A stretch of DNA of 64,000 bases. It comes from JAGOMX01 sp041738135 (GTDB taxonomy: Bacteria; Pseudomonadota; Alphaproteobacteria; JAGOMX01). The position numbers were made by a program, and so were the translations under genes. Positions within the stretch are counted from its first letter, which is position 1; each line of letters begins with the position of its first letter. Positions 27,629-36,880 of the stretch are shown in pieces. The DNA lies in contig JBGSQK010000020.1 in the NCBI GenBank assembly GCA_041738135.1, positions 56,999 through 120,998 on the forward strand, given 5' to 3'. The notes beneath the pieces are model-generated. The model did no database searches. It was not told the DNA's origin and saw only the letters and a program-made list of their open reading frames with translations.

Positions 27629-28048
27629 ATGACCGCTCAGGCAACAGATACAAAGTACAAAGATTTTATAGCATCACTGGAAAATGATGAGTTTGTCCTC
27701 ATCCTACAAGCGGAAGATGGCCTTGCCAGTTGCGCGTCAAACACATATGTAGACAAAGAAACAGAAGAGCCCATCACCGTGATCCCAGTTTGGTCATCTG
27801 CTTACGCAAAAGAAGCCGAAGGCAACTTGACAGACGAGTGGAGTGATTACGAAGCCGTTGAGCTCCCAATGGAAGTATTCTTAACTGAATTGCTACCTTA
27901 CCTGGCACAAGAAGGCGTGTTTATTGGCATCAACTGGGGTACAGATTTAGAAGGTCTCGAGGCTGATCCAATCGACATCTTCCGCGACCTAGGTCTTCTA
28001 GAAGACGAAGAAGACGAAGAACTGAAACAACCTCAAAACGATGCTTAA
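27629..28048 (+). CDS. DUF2750 domain protein
   Basis: This 139-residue acidic protein matches the DUF2750 family: a start like YKDFIASLENDEFVLIL, the conserved VIPVWSSAYAKEA, and VELPMEVFLTELLPYLAQEGVFIGINW. The tail is very acidic (EDEEDEE). An AAGGA lies seven bases before the ATG. It has no signal peptide. The family's function is unknown. It stands alone between two palindromic repeats and is followed by a good terminator. Confidence 0.85.
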   Translation: MTAQATDTKYKDFIASLENDEFVLILQAEDGLASCASNTYVDKETEEPITVIPVWSSAYAKEAEGNLTDEWSDYEAVELPMEVFLTELLPYLAQEGVFIGINWGTDLEGLEADPIDIFRDLGLLEDEEDEELKQPQNDA

Positions 28049-28078
28049 TAAATAAATTGTAATCTCTCACCAAATATC

Positions 28079-28241
28079 GTCATCCAGAGCAGCATAAGCG
28101 AAGCGTTGCTGCGTGGGATCCAGCGCAAGAGTGTGAGCGTTAGCGAACTCGATCGTAACTTAATACGGAGCTCGCATACGCTCGCGCACACACGCTGGAT
28201 CCTTCACTTCCTCCGCAAGGCGGAGGCGCGCTCTGGATGAC
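28079..28241. repeat. Palindromic intergenic repeat, family A, copy 2
   Basis: The ends GTCATCCAGAGC (28079-28090) and GCTCTGGATGAC (28230-28241) match copy 1, as do the nested arms GCGTGGGATCCAGC (28111-28124) and GCTGGATCC (28194-28202). Pairing continues outside the shared ends, where CTCACCAAA on the left faces TTTGGTGAG on the right. The interiors of the two copies differ, so arms are conserved and loops are not. Confidence 0.85.
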
Positions 28242-28272
28242 AGATTTTTGGTGAGTTGTTACAATAAATTTA

Positions 28273-28310
28273 AAACACCCCGCAGTTTCGTGCTGCGGGG
28301 TGTTTTTTTT
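28273..28310. terminator. Rho-independent terminator, probably bidirectional
   Basis: A perfect 13-base stem AAACACCCCGCAG / CTGCGGGGTGTTT with a 7-base loop is followed on the plus strand by eight T residues, and preceded by an A-rich stretch that gives a T-rich tail on the minus strand. It sits between the convergent DUF2750 and metallopeptidase genes and can end both transcripts. Confidence 0.92.
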
Positions 28311-28312
28311 GC

Positions 28313-29599
28313 CTACTTACAATGCTTATGAGCTGTTCCACAGACCCTTGCCTTAAGGTCTCTTTTGGCTTCTGTATTTATGTTCTCCAAAGCAGTAGAG
28401 TTCTCTTCCACTGGAATACCTCTGGCTTCAAAATTCTTCCGTATATAACTTGCCCATTGTAGACCACTCACAGGCTCGCTTGTTTTTGGTTGATGAATGG
28501 CCACATCATACATCTTGTAAGCAAAATCTGAAAACGTTGGCATTGGTTTTTTCACTTCTAGAACGGCCTGTACAACCATTCTGCGAAGATACCTACTAAC
28601 GGAATAGATAAACTCGGCACCATTGCTCACGTGCCCTTTAGCCACATCCACTTCGCGATAGGCATCCGTTAGAATGCCGTAAACTGCGTTTGTAAACACC
28701 CTTGAGAGAGCATGTACTTCGTTATCAACGGTGGCAATGGTCACTGTATCCTGCAGATTACGCAAGCCCGTATCCGTTCCTATCCCTGTACCAAATTGCT
28801 CTGCAAGCTCGGTTATAAAGGATTGCTTGGTTAAATCACCTTTGGTATCAGCATATAAAGCTTCACATTGGTCAAGCTGATTTAATGCTGTAAATATAGC
28901 TGTCATATCACCAAATGATTCATGAAAACCGCCAAGCAAGGCGGTGCTGTTATCAAAATATTCTGGATGAAATATGTCTAGTATGGAGTGACCCGCTTCA
29001 TGGGCGACGATATCCAGAGATTTGCAAGTATTGATCCTACCTTTAGCACCATCAAAGGAAAAGAATCGTAACTCGCGTACCAGCTTTCCATCTTCATCTA
29101 TGAAACGTGAATAAAAGGCATTTTCTTCATCGGGCTCACTTTTAGGATAGATGGACAATTGCCCATATTCTCTGGCATCCCATTTTTTGATCGCCTCAAG
29201 ATACACAGGATTTGCAGGAAATTTATTGGCTAGGTACTCTAGATCCTGCCTGTACATGAGCATGGTATTCCAGACAACAGCAAATGTGTGCACGGAATCA
29301 AATTCTGGGCTATCAACAGGATAGATAAAATCTCCATTTTTGTCAGGCCAGGCTACATCCTGTTCAACTACCGCGTAAAAATTCCCAGGACCCTCTACGA
29401 TTTTTGTCGGTATAACAATTTTCCTAACACCCAATTCTTTAACCTCTGGATCTTGCTTATAGATCAGCATGATTGATCTATTGGATACGTGGGTCATAAA
29501 TTCATTGGGCAAAACGCTAGAATATCCGTATGTAACCATTGATGACGCTATAATGATGACGACGATGACTTTTATGATATGTTTGTAATAAGTTCTCAT
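28313..29599 (-). CDS. Secreted HExxH zinc metallopeptidase (gluzincin-like)
   Basis: This 428-residue protein starts at an ATG with GGAGG seven bases upstream; a TTG at 29626 is less likely. Residues about 8-28 form a signal peptide or anchor (IIKVIVVIIIASSMVTYGYS). The zinc site is HEAGH at 200-204 in DIVAHEAGHSILD, and GGFHESFGD (Glu227) offers the third ligand in the arrangement of thermolysin-like (M4) gluzincins. Nothing else matches a named peptidase family closely enough to call. It is probably exported and could act on host or envelope proteins. Two small proteins (one signal-peptide bearing) lie upstream on the same strand. Confidence 0.8.
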   Translation of the reverse strand: MRTYYKHIIKVIVVIIIASSMVTYGYSSVLPNEFMTHVSNRSIMLIYKQDPEVKELGVRKIVIPTKIVEGPGNFYAVVEQDVAWPDKNGDFIYPVDSPEFDSVHTFAVVWNTMLMYRQDLEYLANKFPANPVYLEAIKKWDAREYGQLSIYPKSEPDEENAFYSRFIDEDGKLVRELRFFSFDGAKGRINTCKSLDIVAHEAGHSILDIFHPEYFDNSTALLGGFHESFGDMTAIFTALNQLDQCEALYADTKGDLTKQSFITELAEQFGTGIGTDTGLRNLQDTVTIATVDNEVHALSRVFTNAVYGILTDAYREVDVAKGHVSNGAEFIYSVSRYLRRMVVQAVLEVKKPMPTFSDFAYKMYDVAIHQPKTSEPVSGLQWASYIRKNFEARGIPVEENSTALENINTEAKRDLKARVCGTAHKHCK

Positions 29600-29705
29600 T
29601 TGCTTCCTCCATCGTATGTTGGACAAGATACGATTAAATAATGGAGGATGAGTATTTAGGATGATTTAAGTTATGTTAGAATTTTATATAAATTGTTCTT
29701 ATTCG

Positions 29706-30182
29706 TTACTTTCTATCCATCATCGCTTTCAAGTTGGATATACTCGTGCTGTTTCTTCTAAAAGCCATCAATTCTTCCATTCTTGGCGCGCTTGCCTCTG
29801 AATCAAAATCTGGTGCATTGGGTGCTTGGCCATATTGTAATTCTCGTCTGATTTCTTGGTTTTCCGTTTGTAGACGGGCAAGCTGCTCCCTAGTTTCTTC
29901 CAATTGCCTTGCCAACTCTGCTTCACGGCTTACTTGAGCGACTCGCCGCACTTGTTCAGCCATGTGGCGTTCTTGTGCCATTTGTCTCGCGTATTCTGCT
30001 TCTCGCCGCTCTTGAGCCAGCCGATCCACGCGCCGCTCTTCTTGATAGTAATTTTGCTTCATGGGGGCATATATTCGAGGTTTTTGGCTATAATATCCAT
30101 CGAGAGGCATTATGGCGTTGGCTTCAAAGGTCGCAAATGTAAGTACGAGCGCAAAGATGGTTTGTTTGGATAAATTTTGCAT
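29706..30182 (-). CDS. Exported coiled-coil protein of unknown function
   Basis: The 158-residue product begins with a good signal peptide (MQNLSKQTIFALVLTFATFEANA). About 90 residues then form a charged Arg/Glu/Gln/Ala-rich coiled coil with a repeating REAELARQLEE-like pattern (about 47-120). The tail contains MEELMAFRRNSTSISNLKAMM. A start at 30236 would extend it by 18 residues but hide the signal peptide. I recognise no family. Its place upstream of the exported metallopeptidase suggests a shared periplasmic or surface role, which is inference. Confidence 0.6.
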   Translation of the reverse strand: MQNLSKQTIFALVLTFATFEANAIMPLDGYYSQKPRIYAPMKQNYYQEERRVDRLAQERREAEYARQMAQERHMAEQVRRVAQVSREAELARQLEETREQLARLQTENQEIRRELQYGQAPNAPDFDSEASAPRMEELMAFRRNSTSISNLKAMMDRK

Positions 30183-30294
30183 GATATTTAGTCTATCTCT
30201 TATATCTGAATATCTGATCTGCTTATTAAAAGACATTTGTCTAAACTCGTCAACAATGTTTTAGCAGATCAGATCAGATGAGGAGCATACACCA

Positions 30295-30582
30295 TCAGAA
30301 GATAACGGGTTGCCTTCCTTGGCTATTTCTAAGTGCTGCAGGTTGTTTAACCCTCTCAGGAGAAAGACCCATTATCGTTATATTGGTTTTAGCTGGAGTT
30401 GCATACTTAGATGCAGAAGGTGCCGTGGCAGCCGCAACTGGCTTTCCATCTTTTATTTGTTGTACAGCTTTTTGACACTCAGTCAGAGTTCCTATACATT
30501 GCTTTCTGGCTTGTTCTACAAGATCATCAATTTCTAGTTTCGGATTCTTTTGTAATTCTGTTTTCAGCTCGAATACATCCAT
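30295..30582 (-). CDS. Small hypothetical protein, possibly the 3' part of a frameshifted exported-protein gene
   Basis: The 95-codon frame encodes a mostly polar protein with two cysteines (QCIGTLTECQ, about 28-37) and an Ala/Pro/Thr-rich middle. No binding site supports its ATG. Just upstream (30583-30660, minus strand), another frame encodes FVLNFAAMLILAGSEAMA, an evident signal peptide with an AMA cleavage motif followed by a Cys. Its own start (ATGAAGGTTTTG) is one base out of frame. The simplest reading is an exported protein gene broken by one or two frameshifts. Confidence 0.4.
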   Translation of the reverse strand: MDVFELKTELQKNPKLEIDDLVEQARKQCIGTLTECQKAVQQIKDGKPVAAATAPSASKYATPAKTNITIMGLSPERVKQPAALRNSQGRQPVIF

Positions 30583-30660
30583 CCGGACTACTACATTCTG
30601 CCATTGCTTCAGAACCAGCTAAAATCAACATCGCTGCAAAATTTAATACAAAACCTTCAT
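30583..30660 (-). pseudogene. Candidate broken signal-peptide segment of the gene above
   Basis: Read on the minus strand, this stretch encodes a hydrophobic signal-like segment ending in SEAMAEC. A start codon ATGAAGGTT lies in a different frame at a four-T run; one extra T would join them. The downstream frame then shifts again before the 30295-30582 ORF. Sequencing error in the T run is an alternative explanation. Confidence 0.3.
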
Positions 30661-30846
30661 TTTATAGACTCCATTTGTTTTATAAGCAAAATTTCAATCG
30701 CATACACATGATGCATAAAATTATGATACATATTTATTATTTATATTTAGTTATTTTGATACATTTTTAAGAATTTGCGATCTTGACATTCATCATTGCC
30801 ACTCCTACCCTTAATAACAAAAACATTGGTAAACCCATCTTGGCAC

Positions 30847-31629
30847 TTAATACATATACTTATCATACACATCAAACTCGCAAGTCTTCTCAAAACCTAA
30901 ATTGGCATACAGCCTGGTGGAAGTATCAATACATTGAGCAATGACGAACTTGCGGCCTGCTTCCTTGGCTATCTTATGTCTTTCCATAACCATGGCTGAA
31001 TTGATGCCTTGCATTTTAAATTCAGGCTTTACCCAATCCCAGTTGTTCAAGGCTACGTCGCCTTTTGGCATATAGAGAAATGAACATCCAGCAGGTATGT
31101 TGTTTATATACGCGATGAGGAGTTTAAAGGGTGCAGCTTTCAATCCTACAAAGTTATTGAAGTACTGTGTACCTACATTTTTATCAAGTTCTCCCGCTAG
31201 TGCCTGGGTTTCTGCGTACACAATAAAATCATCTTTTGTCTCGACCTGCTTTATGCGCAGATCAGGATTCTTCTTCAAAGTTGGCAAAGGTTTTGCAAGA
31301 TCAAAGACCATGCCATCCATGCTGCCAATTGCTTCCGGGCCTGCTGCTAGAATCGTCTTTATGGATTCTTTTCCTTCTTCGTAGAGGCCGTTGTATAAAT
31401 AGAATTGCGTTTCAGATGCTATAAATTGACCTATGACCTGTGAGAGATCCTGACCATTTACATTATTTGATGCAAGGTTACATATGCAATTATACCAGGT
31501 GCTGGGTAAATCAGATTTCGTCCACAACAGCTGGTTGCCTTCATGTACCGGAGATGATGTAAATAAGGTCATATCTCGCATACAACCTGCGAAAAAATGG
31601 TCGAATAGGTCAATGCTAAATTGGGCCAT
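30847..31629 (-). CDS. GNAT-family N-acetyltransferase
   Basis: This 260-residue protein has a divergent N-terminal half and a GNAT-like C-terminal domain. The second half carries LLIAYINNIPAGCSFLYMP (strand 4 region), VKPEFKMQGINSAMVMERHKIAKEAG (the acetyl-CoA loop, where the usual Q/RxxGxG/A is relaxed to KMQGIN) and TSTRLYANLGFEKTCEF at the end. The substrate is unknown. It is transcribed divergently from ctaA. Confidence 0.75.
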   Translation of the reverse strand: MAQFSIDLFDHFFAGCMRDMTLFTSSPVHEGNQLLWTKSDLPSTWYNCICNLASNNVNGQDLSQVIGQFIASETQFYLYNGLYEEGKESIKTILAAGPEAIGSMDGMVFDLAKPLPTLKKNPDLRIKQVETKDDFIVYAETQALAGELDKNVGTQYFNNFVGLKAAPFKLLIAYINNIPAGCSFLYMPKGDVALNNWDWVKPEFKMQGINSAMVMERHKIAKEAGRKFVIAQCIDTSTRLYANLGFEKTCEFDVYDKYMY

Positions 31630-31782
31630 CAGATACCATCCTGTGTGAGATGAAATTTGATACTATCTCAATAATAATGCCAATGAAAGGGCACAATTTT
31701 AGCGGGATGGCAATTCTAGCTTGAATGCCAAGGCTCGATCAAATATGGTTCGAAAATGGAAATCTAAAATCTGGTTACAAAG

Positions 31783-32820
31783 ATGACAATCATCGAACGG
31801 AAAATAAGTATCTGGCTCTTAGTTTGCGCATTTATGGTGCTCATTATGATAGGGCTGGGTGGATATACACGCCTTTCTGGAGCAGGACTTTCTATTGTGG
31901 ATTGGAAACCCATCACGGGGATTATTCCGCCCCTCAGTGAAGTATCATGGCTTGAATTGTTCGGTCAGTATCAATTGTTTCCCGAGTTCCAAAAGTTGAA
32001 CTCATCCATGACTTTATCTGAGTTCAAATTCATTTATCTTATAGAATTCTTTCATCGCCTATGGGGAAGGGCTATGGGTGTGGTTCTGCTTATTCCATCG
32101 CTTTATATCTTAAAGTATTACCGCTCTTTTCTTCCTCGTATTGTCTTCATATGGGTTCTTGCTGGCGCGCAAGGTTTTATGGGGTGGTACATGGTTAAAA
32201 GCGGCTTGATAGATGATCCGCAAGTCAGTCCTTTTCGATTAACGGCACACTTAATTTTGGCGATTACCATCCTGTGTTTGATCCTTCAAACAGTCTACAA
32301 ATTGAGGGATTCTCAGCAGGGAAATATGGACTATTTGATGAAAAGTCGGTTCTTTTCCCTGGCTTGCATTTTGGGTGTGACTATTTGTTTTGGCGGCCTG
32401 ACAGCGGGAAACCATGCAGGTTTCATTTATAACACATTTCCAGACATGAATGGCCATTTTTTGCCAGAGGAATTCCTCCATATGCAACCGTTTTGGAAGG
32501 ACCTCCTTTATAACCCGGCAACCATACAATTCGTGCACAGAATGCTGGCCTATACGAGTCTTGTGTTTGGTTTTTATCTATTTCTTTCGGTTAGGAAGGC
32601 GGATGTTTCACCCAAGCTGAGACACGTCTCATTGATGATCGCCGGGGCCTTGAGTGTGCAGGTAATCCTGGGCGTTGCCACTATTGTGATGCAAGTTCCC
32701 ATATGGCTGGGCGTGACACACCAGTTGTGGGCAACCATAACCTTTGCTGCTACATTTTGGGGATACTTACTTACCGGAAAAAGCAGGGTGTTTAACCAGG
32801 TCGCCCACGTGAAGGTCTAG
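31783..32820 (+). CDS. ctaA: Heme A synthase (COX15/CtaA type 2)
   Basis: CtaA converts heme O to heme A for cytochrome aa3 oxidase. The 345-residue protein has eight membrane segments and the expected histidines: EFFHRLWGR (about 85), LTAHLILA, FVHRMLAYTS and VTHQLWATITF. GGYTRLSGAGLSIVDWKPITGIIPP at the start is diagnostic of the alphaproteobacterial/mitochondrial type. It implies aerobic respiration. The last 54 bases overlap the convergent DUF192 gene. Confidence 0.96.
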   Translation: MTIIERKISIWLLVCAFMVLIMIGLGGYTRLSGAGLSIVDWKPITGIIPPLSEVSWLELFGQYQLFPEFQKLNSSMTLSEFKFIYLIEFFHRLWGRAMGVVLLIPSLYILKYYRSFLPRIVFIWVLAGAQGFMGWYMVKSGLIDDPQVSPFRLTAHLILAITILCLILQTVYKLRDSQQGNMDYLMKSRFFSLACILGVTICFGGLTAGNHAGFIYNTFPDMNGHFLPEEFLHMQPFWKDLLYNPATIQFVHRMLAYTSLVFGFYLFLSVRKADVSPKLRHVSLMIAGALSVQVILGVATIVMQVPIWLGVTHQLWATITFAATFWGYLLTGKSRVFNQVAHVKV

Positions 32821-33195
32821 TTTTTTGGCCTCACCCCCGGCAATTTCAATTACTGCAATGACAGGTTTGGTTGATTCAATGGTTTTCAGCGAGTGCGGCT
32901 CAGCATTTTCATGTATATGAACAATAGTTCCCTTTTGATCTACAAATAGCATGTCCAAAGGCACGTAAGTATTCTTCATCCACATGCGAACTTTTCTAGT
33001 GCTTGGATAAACAAAAAGCATACCTTCTTTAGGATCTAAGGATTTTCGAAACATGAGCCCCTTTTCACGGGTATCTTCTTTGTCTACAACTGTCACATTG
33101 AGTTCAGTTAGATGATCTTTTCCATGAATAAATAAAGGTTCGGCGCTGCACGAAACGCTGGTAAAAATGCTACATAGCAGAATGTGTTTTTTCAA
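32767..33195 (-). CDS. DUF192 family exported protein
   Basis: The 142-residue protein has an N-terminal signal segment (KKHILLCSIFTSVSCSAEP), possibly a lipoprotein since a Cys follows a small-residue stretch. The DUF192 core follows: TREKGLMFRKSLDPKEGMLFVYP, VRMWMKNTYVPLDMLFVD and VIEIAGGEAKKLDLHVGD. GGTGGAGG lies five bases before the TTG at 33195, which I prefer to the GTG at 33207. The start overlaps the end of mnmA. The family's function is not established. Confidence 0.85.
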   Translation of the reverse strand: MKKHILLCSIFTSVSCSAEPLFIHGKDHLTELNVTVVDKEDTREKGLMFRKSLDPKEGMLFVYPSTRKVRMWMKNTYVPLDMLFVDQKGTIVHIHENAEPHSLKTIESTKPVIAVIEIAGGEAKKLDLHVGDLVKHPAFSGK

Positions 33196-34276
33196 TCCAA
33201 CCTCCACCTAGCACTTGGGTACCCTTATAGAAAACGCAAGCCTGGCCAGGTGCTACACCGTATTCGGGTGTTGGCAATTCAACTACGGCCGTGTGACCTG
33301 CAATCTTTATTCTAGCAGGAACCGGGGATTGAGTGGATCTTATTTTTACTTCAATGCCCTCTTCCGGGATTTCATTGACGAGCAAATTGAGATCTTTGAG
33401 CTCAATGGTCTTGCAAGCAAGCATTTCTTTGGGGCCCACGATAACTTTGTGCTCTGCCGCATCAATTTTAACCACGTATAGAGGATCCACGCTTGAAATT
33501 CCCAGACCTCGTCTCTGGCCAATGGTGTAATTGATAGTGCCTTTGTGATGTCCAAGAACATTACCTTGAGTATCGACAATTTCTCCTGCTTCCAAAGCAC
33601 CTGGCCGCAATTTTGATACTACATCCACATAAGAGCCATTGGGCACAAAGCAGATATCCATGCTGTCAGGTTTATCTGCTACCTTCAGGCCAAGTCTTTC
33701 CGCATGAGCCCGCGTTTCAGATTTGGGCATATTCCCTAGCGGGAAACGCACATATTCTAGCTGCTCATTGGTGGTGGTAAATAAGAAGAAGCTTTGGTCT
33801 TTGCCCTCATCACCAGCCTGATGTAATTCAGCCCCGTTGAGTCCCATGGTGCGCTTGACGTAGTGTCCTGTAGCCAGGGCATCGCCGCCCAGGTCTTTTG
33901 CCATTTTGAGAAGGTCGCGGAACTTAACGGTTTGATTACAGCGCACGCATGGTAGAGGCGTGTATCCCTGCAGGTAACTATCAGCAAAATTATCAATCAC
34001 TGACGTTTTGAATAAACTCTCATAGTCCAATACATAATGGGGAAAGCCTAATTTTTCTGCTACTTGTCGAGCATCATAGATATCCTGACCAGCACAACAA
34101 GCCCCCTTCTTCTGCAATGCTTGTCCATGGTCGTACAGCTGCATGGTCAGACCTACCACATCAAAACCTGCTTCATGCAAAAGAGCGGCCGTGACAGAGC
34201 TGTCAACGCCTCCTGACATGGCAACGATGATTCTGGTGTCCTTGCGGGCCTTTGGAAAATCTAGATCATTAAACAT
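33170..34276 (-). CDS. mnmA: tRNA 2-thiouridine(34) synthase
   Basis: MnmA thiolates uridine 34 of tRNAs for Lys, Glu and Gln. The 368-residue protein has the ATP PP-loop SGGVDSS, the catalytic cysteine in PLPCVRCN and its partner in DSMDICFVPNG, the TIGQRRGLGI motif and a C-terminal beta-barrel. The ATG at 34276 gives the family length; the frame extends to 34369 but those residues do not belong to the family. It is followed at once by the DUF192 gene and is divergent from the antiporter gene. Confidence 0.95.
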   Translation of the reverse strand: MFNDLDFPKARKDTRIIVAMSGGVDSSVTAALLHEAGFDVVGLTMQLYDHGQALQKKGACCAGQDIYDARQVAEKLGFPHYVLDYESLFKTSVIDNFADSYLQGYTPLPCVRCNQTVKFRDLLKMAKDLGGDALATGHYVKRTMGLNGAELHQAGDEGKDQSFFLFTTTNEQLEYVRFPLGNMPKSETRAHAERLGLKVADKPDSMDICFVPNGSYVDVVSKLRPGALEAGEIVDTQGNVLGHHKGTINYTIGQRRGLGISSVDPLYVVKIDAAEHKVIVGPKEMLACKTIELKDLNLLVNEIPEEGIEVKIRSTQSPVPARIKIAGHTAVVELPTPEYGVAPGQACVFYKGTQVLGGGWIEKTHSAM

Positions 34277-34403
34277 TAAGCAATTTCTCTTACAAACCAG
34301 CTTAGAATATAGTCTTAAGCAAAATTCTTCGCAATCTTTTATTGTTCTATTGATTTGGAGTAGAGGCATTCCTATAATGAAGCCTCAAAAGTAGGGGGCA
34401 ACG

Positions 34404-35804
34404 TTGCGCGTTATCGTATTCATTTTGGGTTTGTTGGTTTATTCCGTGCCAGCGTTTGCTGATAGTACTCATGCTATGCCAGCTGCTGAAATGAGCATGC
34501 TCTGGGCGCTGCCTTTTGCAGGTATTCTTGGCTCTTTGGCGCTTTTTCCCATATTGGCGCCATCTGTTTGGCATCATCATTATGGCAAGATTTCTCTGTT
34601 TTGGGCCTTGGCAACAATCATTCCTATGACATTGCTTTACGGATTTGACACGGCTCTTTATTCTGTTTTGCACACTTACCTGCTGGAATTTGTCCCTTTT
34701 ATACTGGTTGCCATGGCGCTTTTTACCATCTCAGGCGGCATTAAAATTCAGCTGTCTTATGCTGGGAATCCTTTGGTTAATACGGGCTTTCTATTGTTCG
34801 CCAGTCTTATTGCTAGTTTAATTGGAACAACCGGTGCAGCCATGTTATTTATCCGACCATTGCTTGCCATCAATAAGCATAGGCATAAAAAAGTTCATAT
34901 TGTTGTATTCTTTATCCTGCTGGTTTGCAATTTGGGGGGCAGCCTGACGGCCCTGGGCGACCCTCCTTTGTTCCTAGGATTCTTAAAAGGCGTACCATTT
35001 TTCTGGCCATTGACGCATTTGTTTCTGCCCCTTGTTATTGTTGGCGTGCCAGTTCTTTTGATGTTTTTCATCATCGATACATATTTTTACTCGCAAGAAC
35101 CAAAGCATTCCACAAAACGCGAGAAAACCCAGGAAACCCTGCTGGAAGGCAAATGGAACTTCCTTTTGCTCGGTCTGGTTATGCTTGCAGTTATAACCAG
35201 TGGCTCTTGGAAGTCGGGCATCTCATTTCATATCTATGATGTGGAAGTGGAACTCCAGAATCTCGTGCGGGATTTAGTGTTCATTTTGCTGACAATCCTG
35301 TCCATGAAAAACACAAAAAGGCATATCAGGGAGTATAACCTTTTTGGCTGGGAGCCCATCCTCGAGGTCGCTAAACTATTTGCCAGCATCTTCGTTACAG
35401 CCATGCCCGTAATTGCTATCTTAGGTGCAGGAGAACATGGTGCTTTAGGTCATATCGTACAGTTGGTAACAGTGGATGGGCAGCCCAATAATTTGATGTA
35501 TTTTTGGCTTACGGGATTGTTGTCGTCGTTCTTGGATAACGCCCCCACCTATCTGGTTTTCTTTTATATGGCCGGCGGCAATGCACAAGTATTATCAGGC
35601 GAGCTGGCACAAACACTCACAGCCATTTCCGCAGGAGCGGTTTTCATGGGCGCCCTCACCTACATTGGTAATGCACCAAATTTCTTAGTTAAATCCATTG
35701 CAGAAATGAACCACATTAAAATGCCATCTTTTTTTGCATATGCGGCTGTTGCTGGCGTAATACTATTGCCATTGTTCGTGCTACTATCGTATTTACTGTT
35801 TTAG
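34404..35804 (+). CDS. NhaD-like sodium/proton antiporter (ArsB/NhaD superfamily)
   Basis: This 466-residue inner-membrane protein has a signal-like first segment ending in VPAFADS, then about 11-12 membrane helices. Typical motifs are LIGTTGAAMLFIRPLL, NLGGSLTALGDPPLFLGFLKGVPFFW and the late SSFLDNAPTYLVFFYMAGG and YIGNAPNFLVKSIAE. These match the putative sodium:proton antiporters of the UIT6/NhaD type common in symbiotic Alphaproteobacteria. It starts at a TTG with GGGGG upstream. The ion it carries is inferred from the family. Confidence 0.88.
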   Translation: MRVIVFILGLLVYSVPAFADSTHAMPAAEMSMLWALPFAGILGSLALFPILAPSVWHHHYGKISLFWALATIIPMTLLYGFDTALYSVLHTYLLEFVPFILVAMALFTISGGIKIQLSYAGNPLVNTGFLLFASLIASLIGTTGAAMLFIRPLLAINKHRHKKVHIVVFFILLVCNLGGSLTALGDPPLFLGFLKGVPFFWPLTHLFLPLVIVGVPVLLMFFIIDTYFYSQEPKHSTKREKTQETLLEGKWNFLLLGLVMLAVITSGSWKSGISFHIYDVEVELQNLVRDLVFILLTILSMKNTKRHIREYNLFGWEPILEVAKLFASIFVTAMPVIAILGAGEHGALGHIVQLVTVDGQPNNLMYFWLTGLLSSFLDNAPTYLVFFYMAGGNAQVLSGELAQTLTAISAGAVFMGALTYIGNAPNFLVKSIAEMNHIKMPSFFAYAAVAGVILLPLFVLLSYLLF

Positions 35805-35880
35805 ACCTGAATGATGCTAATCATGTTATTTTCATAGATATCTCGGGTTCTGTGCAGAACCATGAGATGAAACGTGCGTG

Positions 35881-36804
35881 TTAAGCCACCAACTTTGGCG
35901 CGGGGATTTCCTGCATAGCCGTCTCGATTTCTTGCATGGTAGGTAGGCTTGGTTGCGCACCCTCACGAAGGCATGTAAGACCGCTGGCAACACTGGCGCG
36001 ATGCAAAGCAGCGGGCAGCCCTAATCCTTGGTCCATGGCAACGGCTAGCACGCCTACGAATGCGTCTCCAGCAGCAGTTGTATCGATGGCTTCTACTTTC
36101 ATGGCTTCCACGTTGCAATTGCCTTTTAGGGAGCTGGCATAGGCGCCTTCTGCGCCCAGTGTGACGATAACCGTCAAACCATATAGTTCGGTGAGTCTTC
36201 TGGCCACAGCACGCGGATATGAGCCATCAAAACCAAGATACATGGCTAAAAGAGATGCTTCAATCTCATTGAGAACTAGGGCATCCACACATTTTAAAAT
36301 ATCTTCGGGAACATTATTTGCCGGCGCTAAGTTCAAGATAACTCTGCAGCCTTTGGCTTTGGCTCTGCGGATGAGCGCCCAGTTTTCTTCCGGATCAACT
36401 TCCATTTGTAATATCAACGTCGTTTGCGGTGTTAAAACTTTATCGGGAACATCGGATGCCTTTGCTAAACTGTTGGCGCCGCTTGCAACGGTGATCATGT
36501 TCTCACCTGCTTTGTCGACGCAGATCATGGCACAGCCTGTGGGTTTTTCACATGTGATGATTCCTGAACAATCCACATGGGCATCCTGCAGGGAAGTATG
36601 GACTTTTCGGCCAAAATCATCATCACCGATTTTACCAAACATGGATACTTTGCCAGCGGCTCTTACCGCTGCAACCGCTTGATTGGCGCCCTTACCGCCA
36701 GGATACAATTTATACTCAGGGCATAAAACCGTCTCGCCCGGACGAGGGATAACTGGAACCGATAGAACCATATCAATATTAAGCGAGCCGAAGACGACGA
36801 TCAT
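35881..36804 (-). CDS. rbsK: Ribokinase
   Basis: Ribokinase phosphorylates ribose at O5. The 307-residue PfkB-family protein has GSLNIDMVLSVP at the start, the substrate motif GGKGANQAVAAVRAAG, LQMEVDPEENW, and the catalytic DTTAAGDAFVGVLAVA signature with the general-base Asp. No ribose transporter genes are adjacent; the sugar may come from nucleoside breakdown. Substrate assignment among PfkB kinases is probable, not proven. It is divergent from valS. Confidence 0.88.
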   Translation of the reverse strand: MIVVFGSLNIDMVLSVPVIPRPGETVLCPEYKLYPGGKGANQAVAAVRAAGKVSMFGKIGDDDFGRKVHTSLQDAHVDCSGIITCEKPTGCAMICVDKAGENMITVASGANSLAKASDVPDKVLTPQTTLILQMEVDPEENWALIRRAKAKGCRVILNLAPANNVPEDILKCVDALVLNEIEASLLAMYLGFDGSYPRAVARRLTELYGLTVIVTLGAEGAYASSLKGNCNVEAMKVEAIDTTAAGDAFVGVLAVAMDQGLGLPAALHRASVASGLTCLREGAQPSLPTMQEIETAMQEIPAPKLVA

Positions 36805-36880
36805 ATTTTAAAATTCCCCCAATGCTTTTACCTAAGTTTTTAAAGAAAAAACCCGTTCAGGTCAATAGCGTTGAGTTTAG

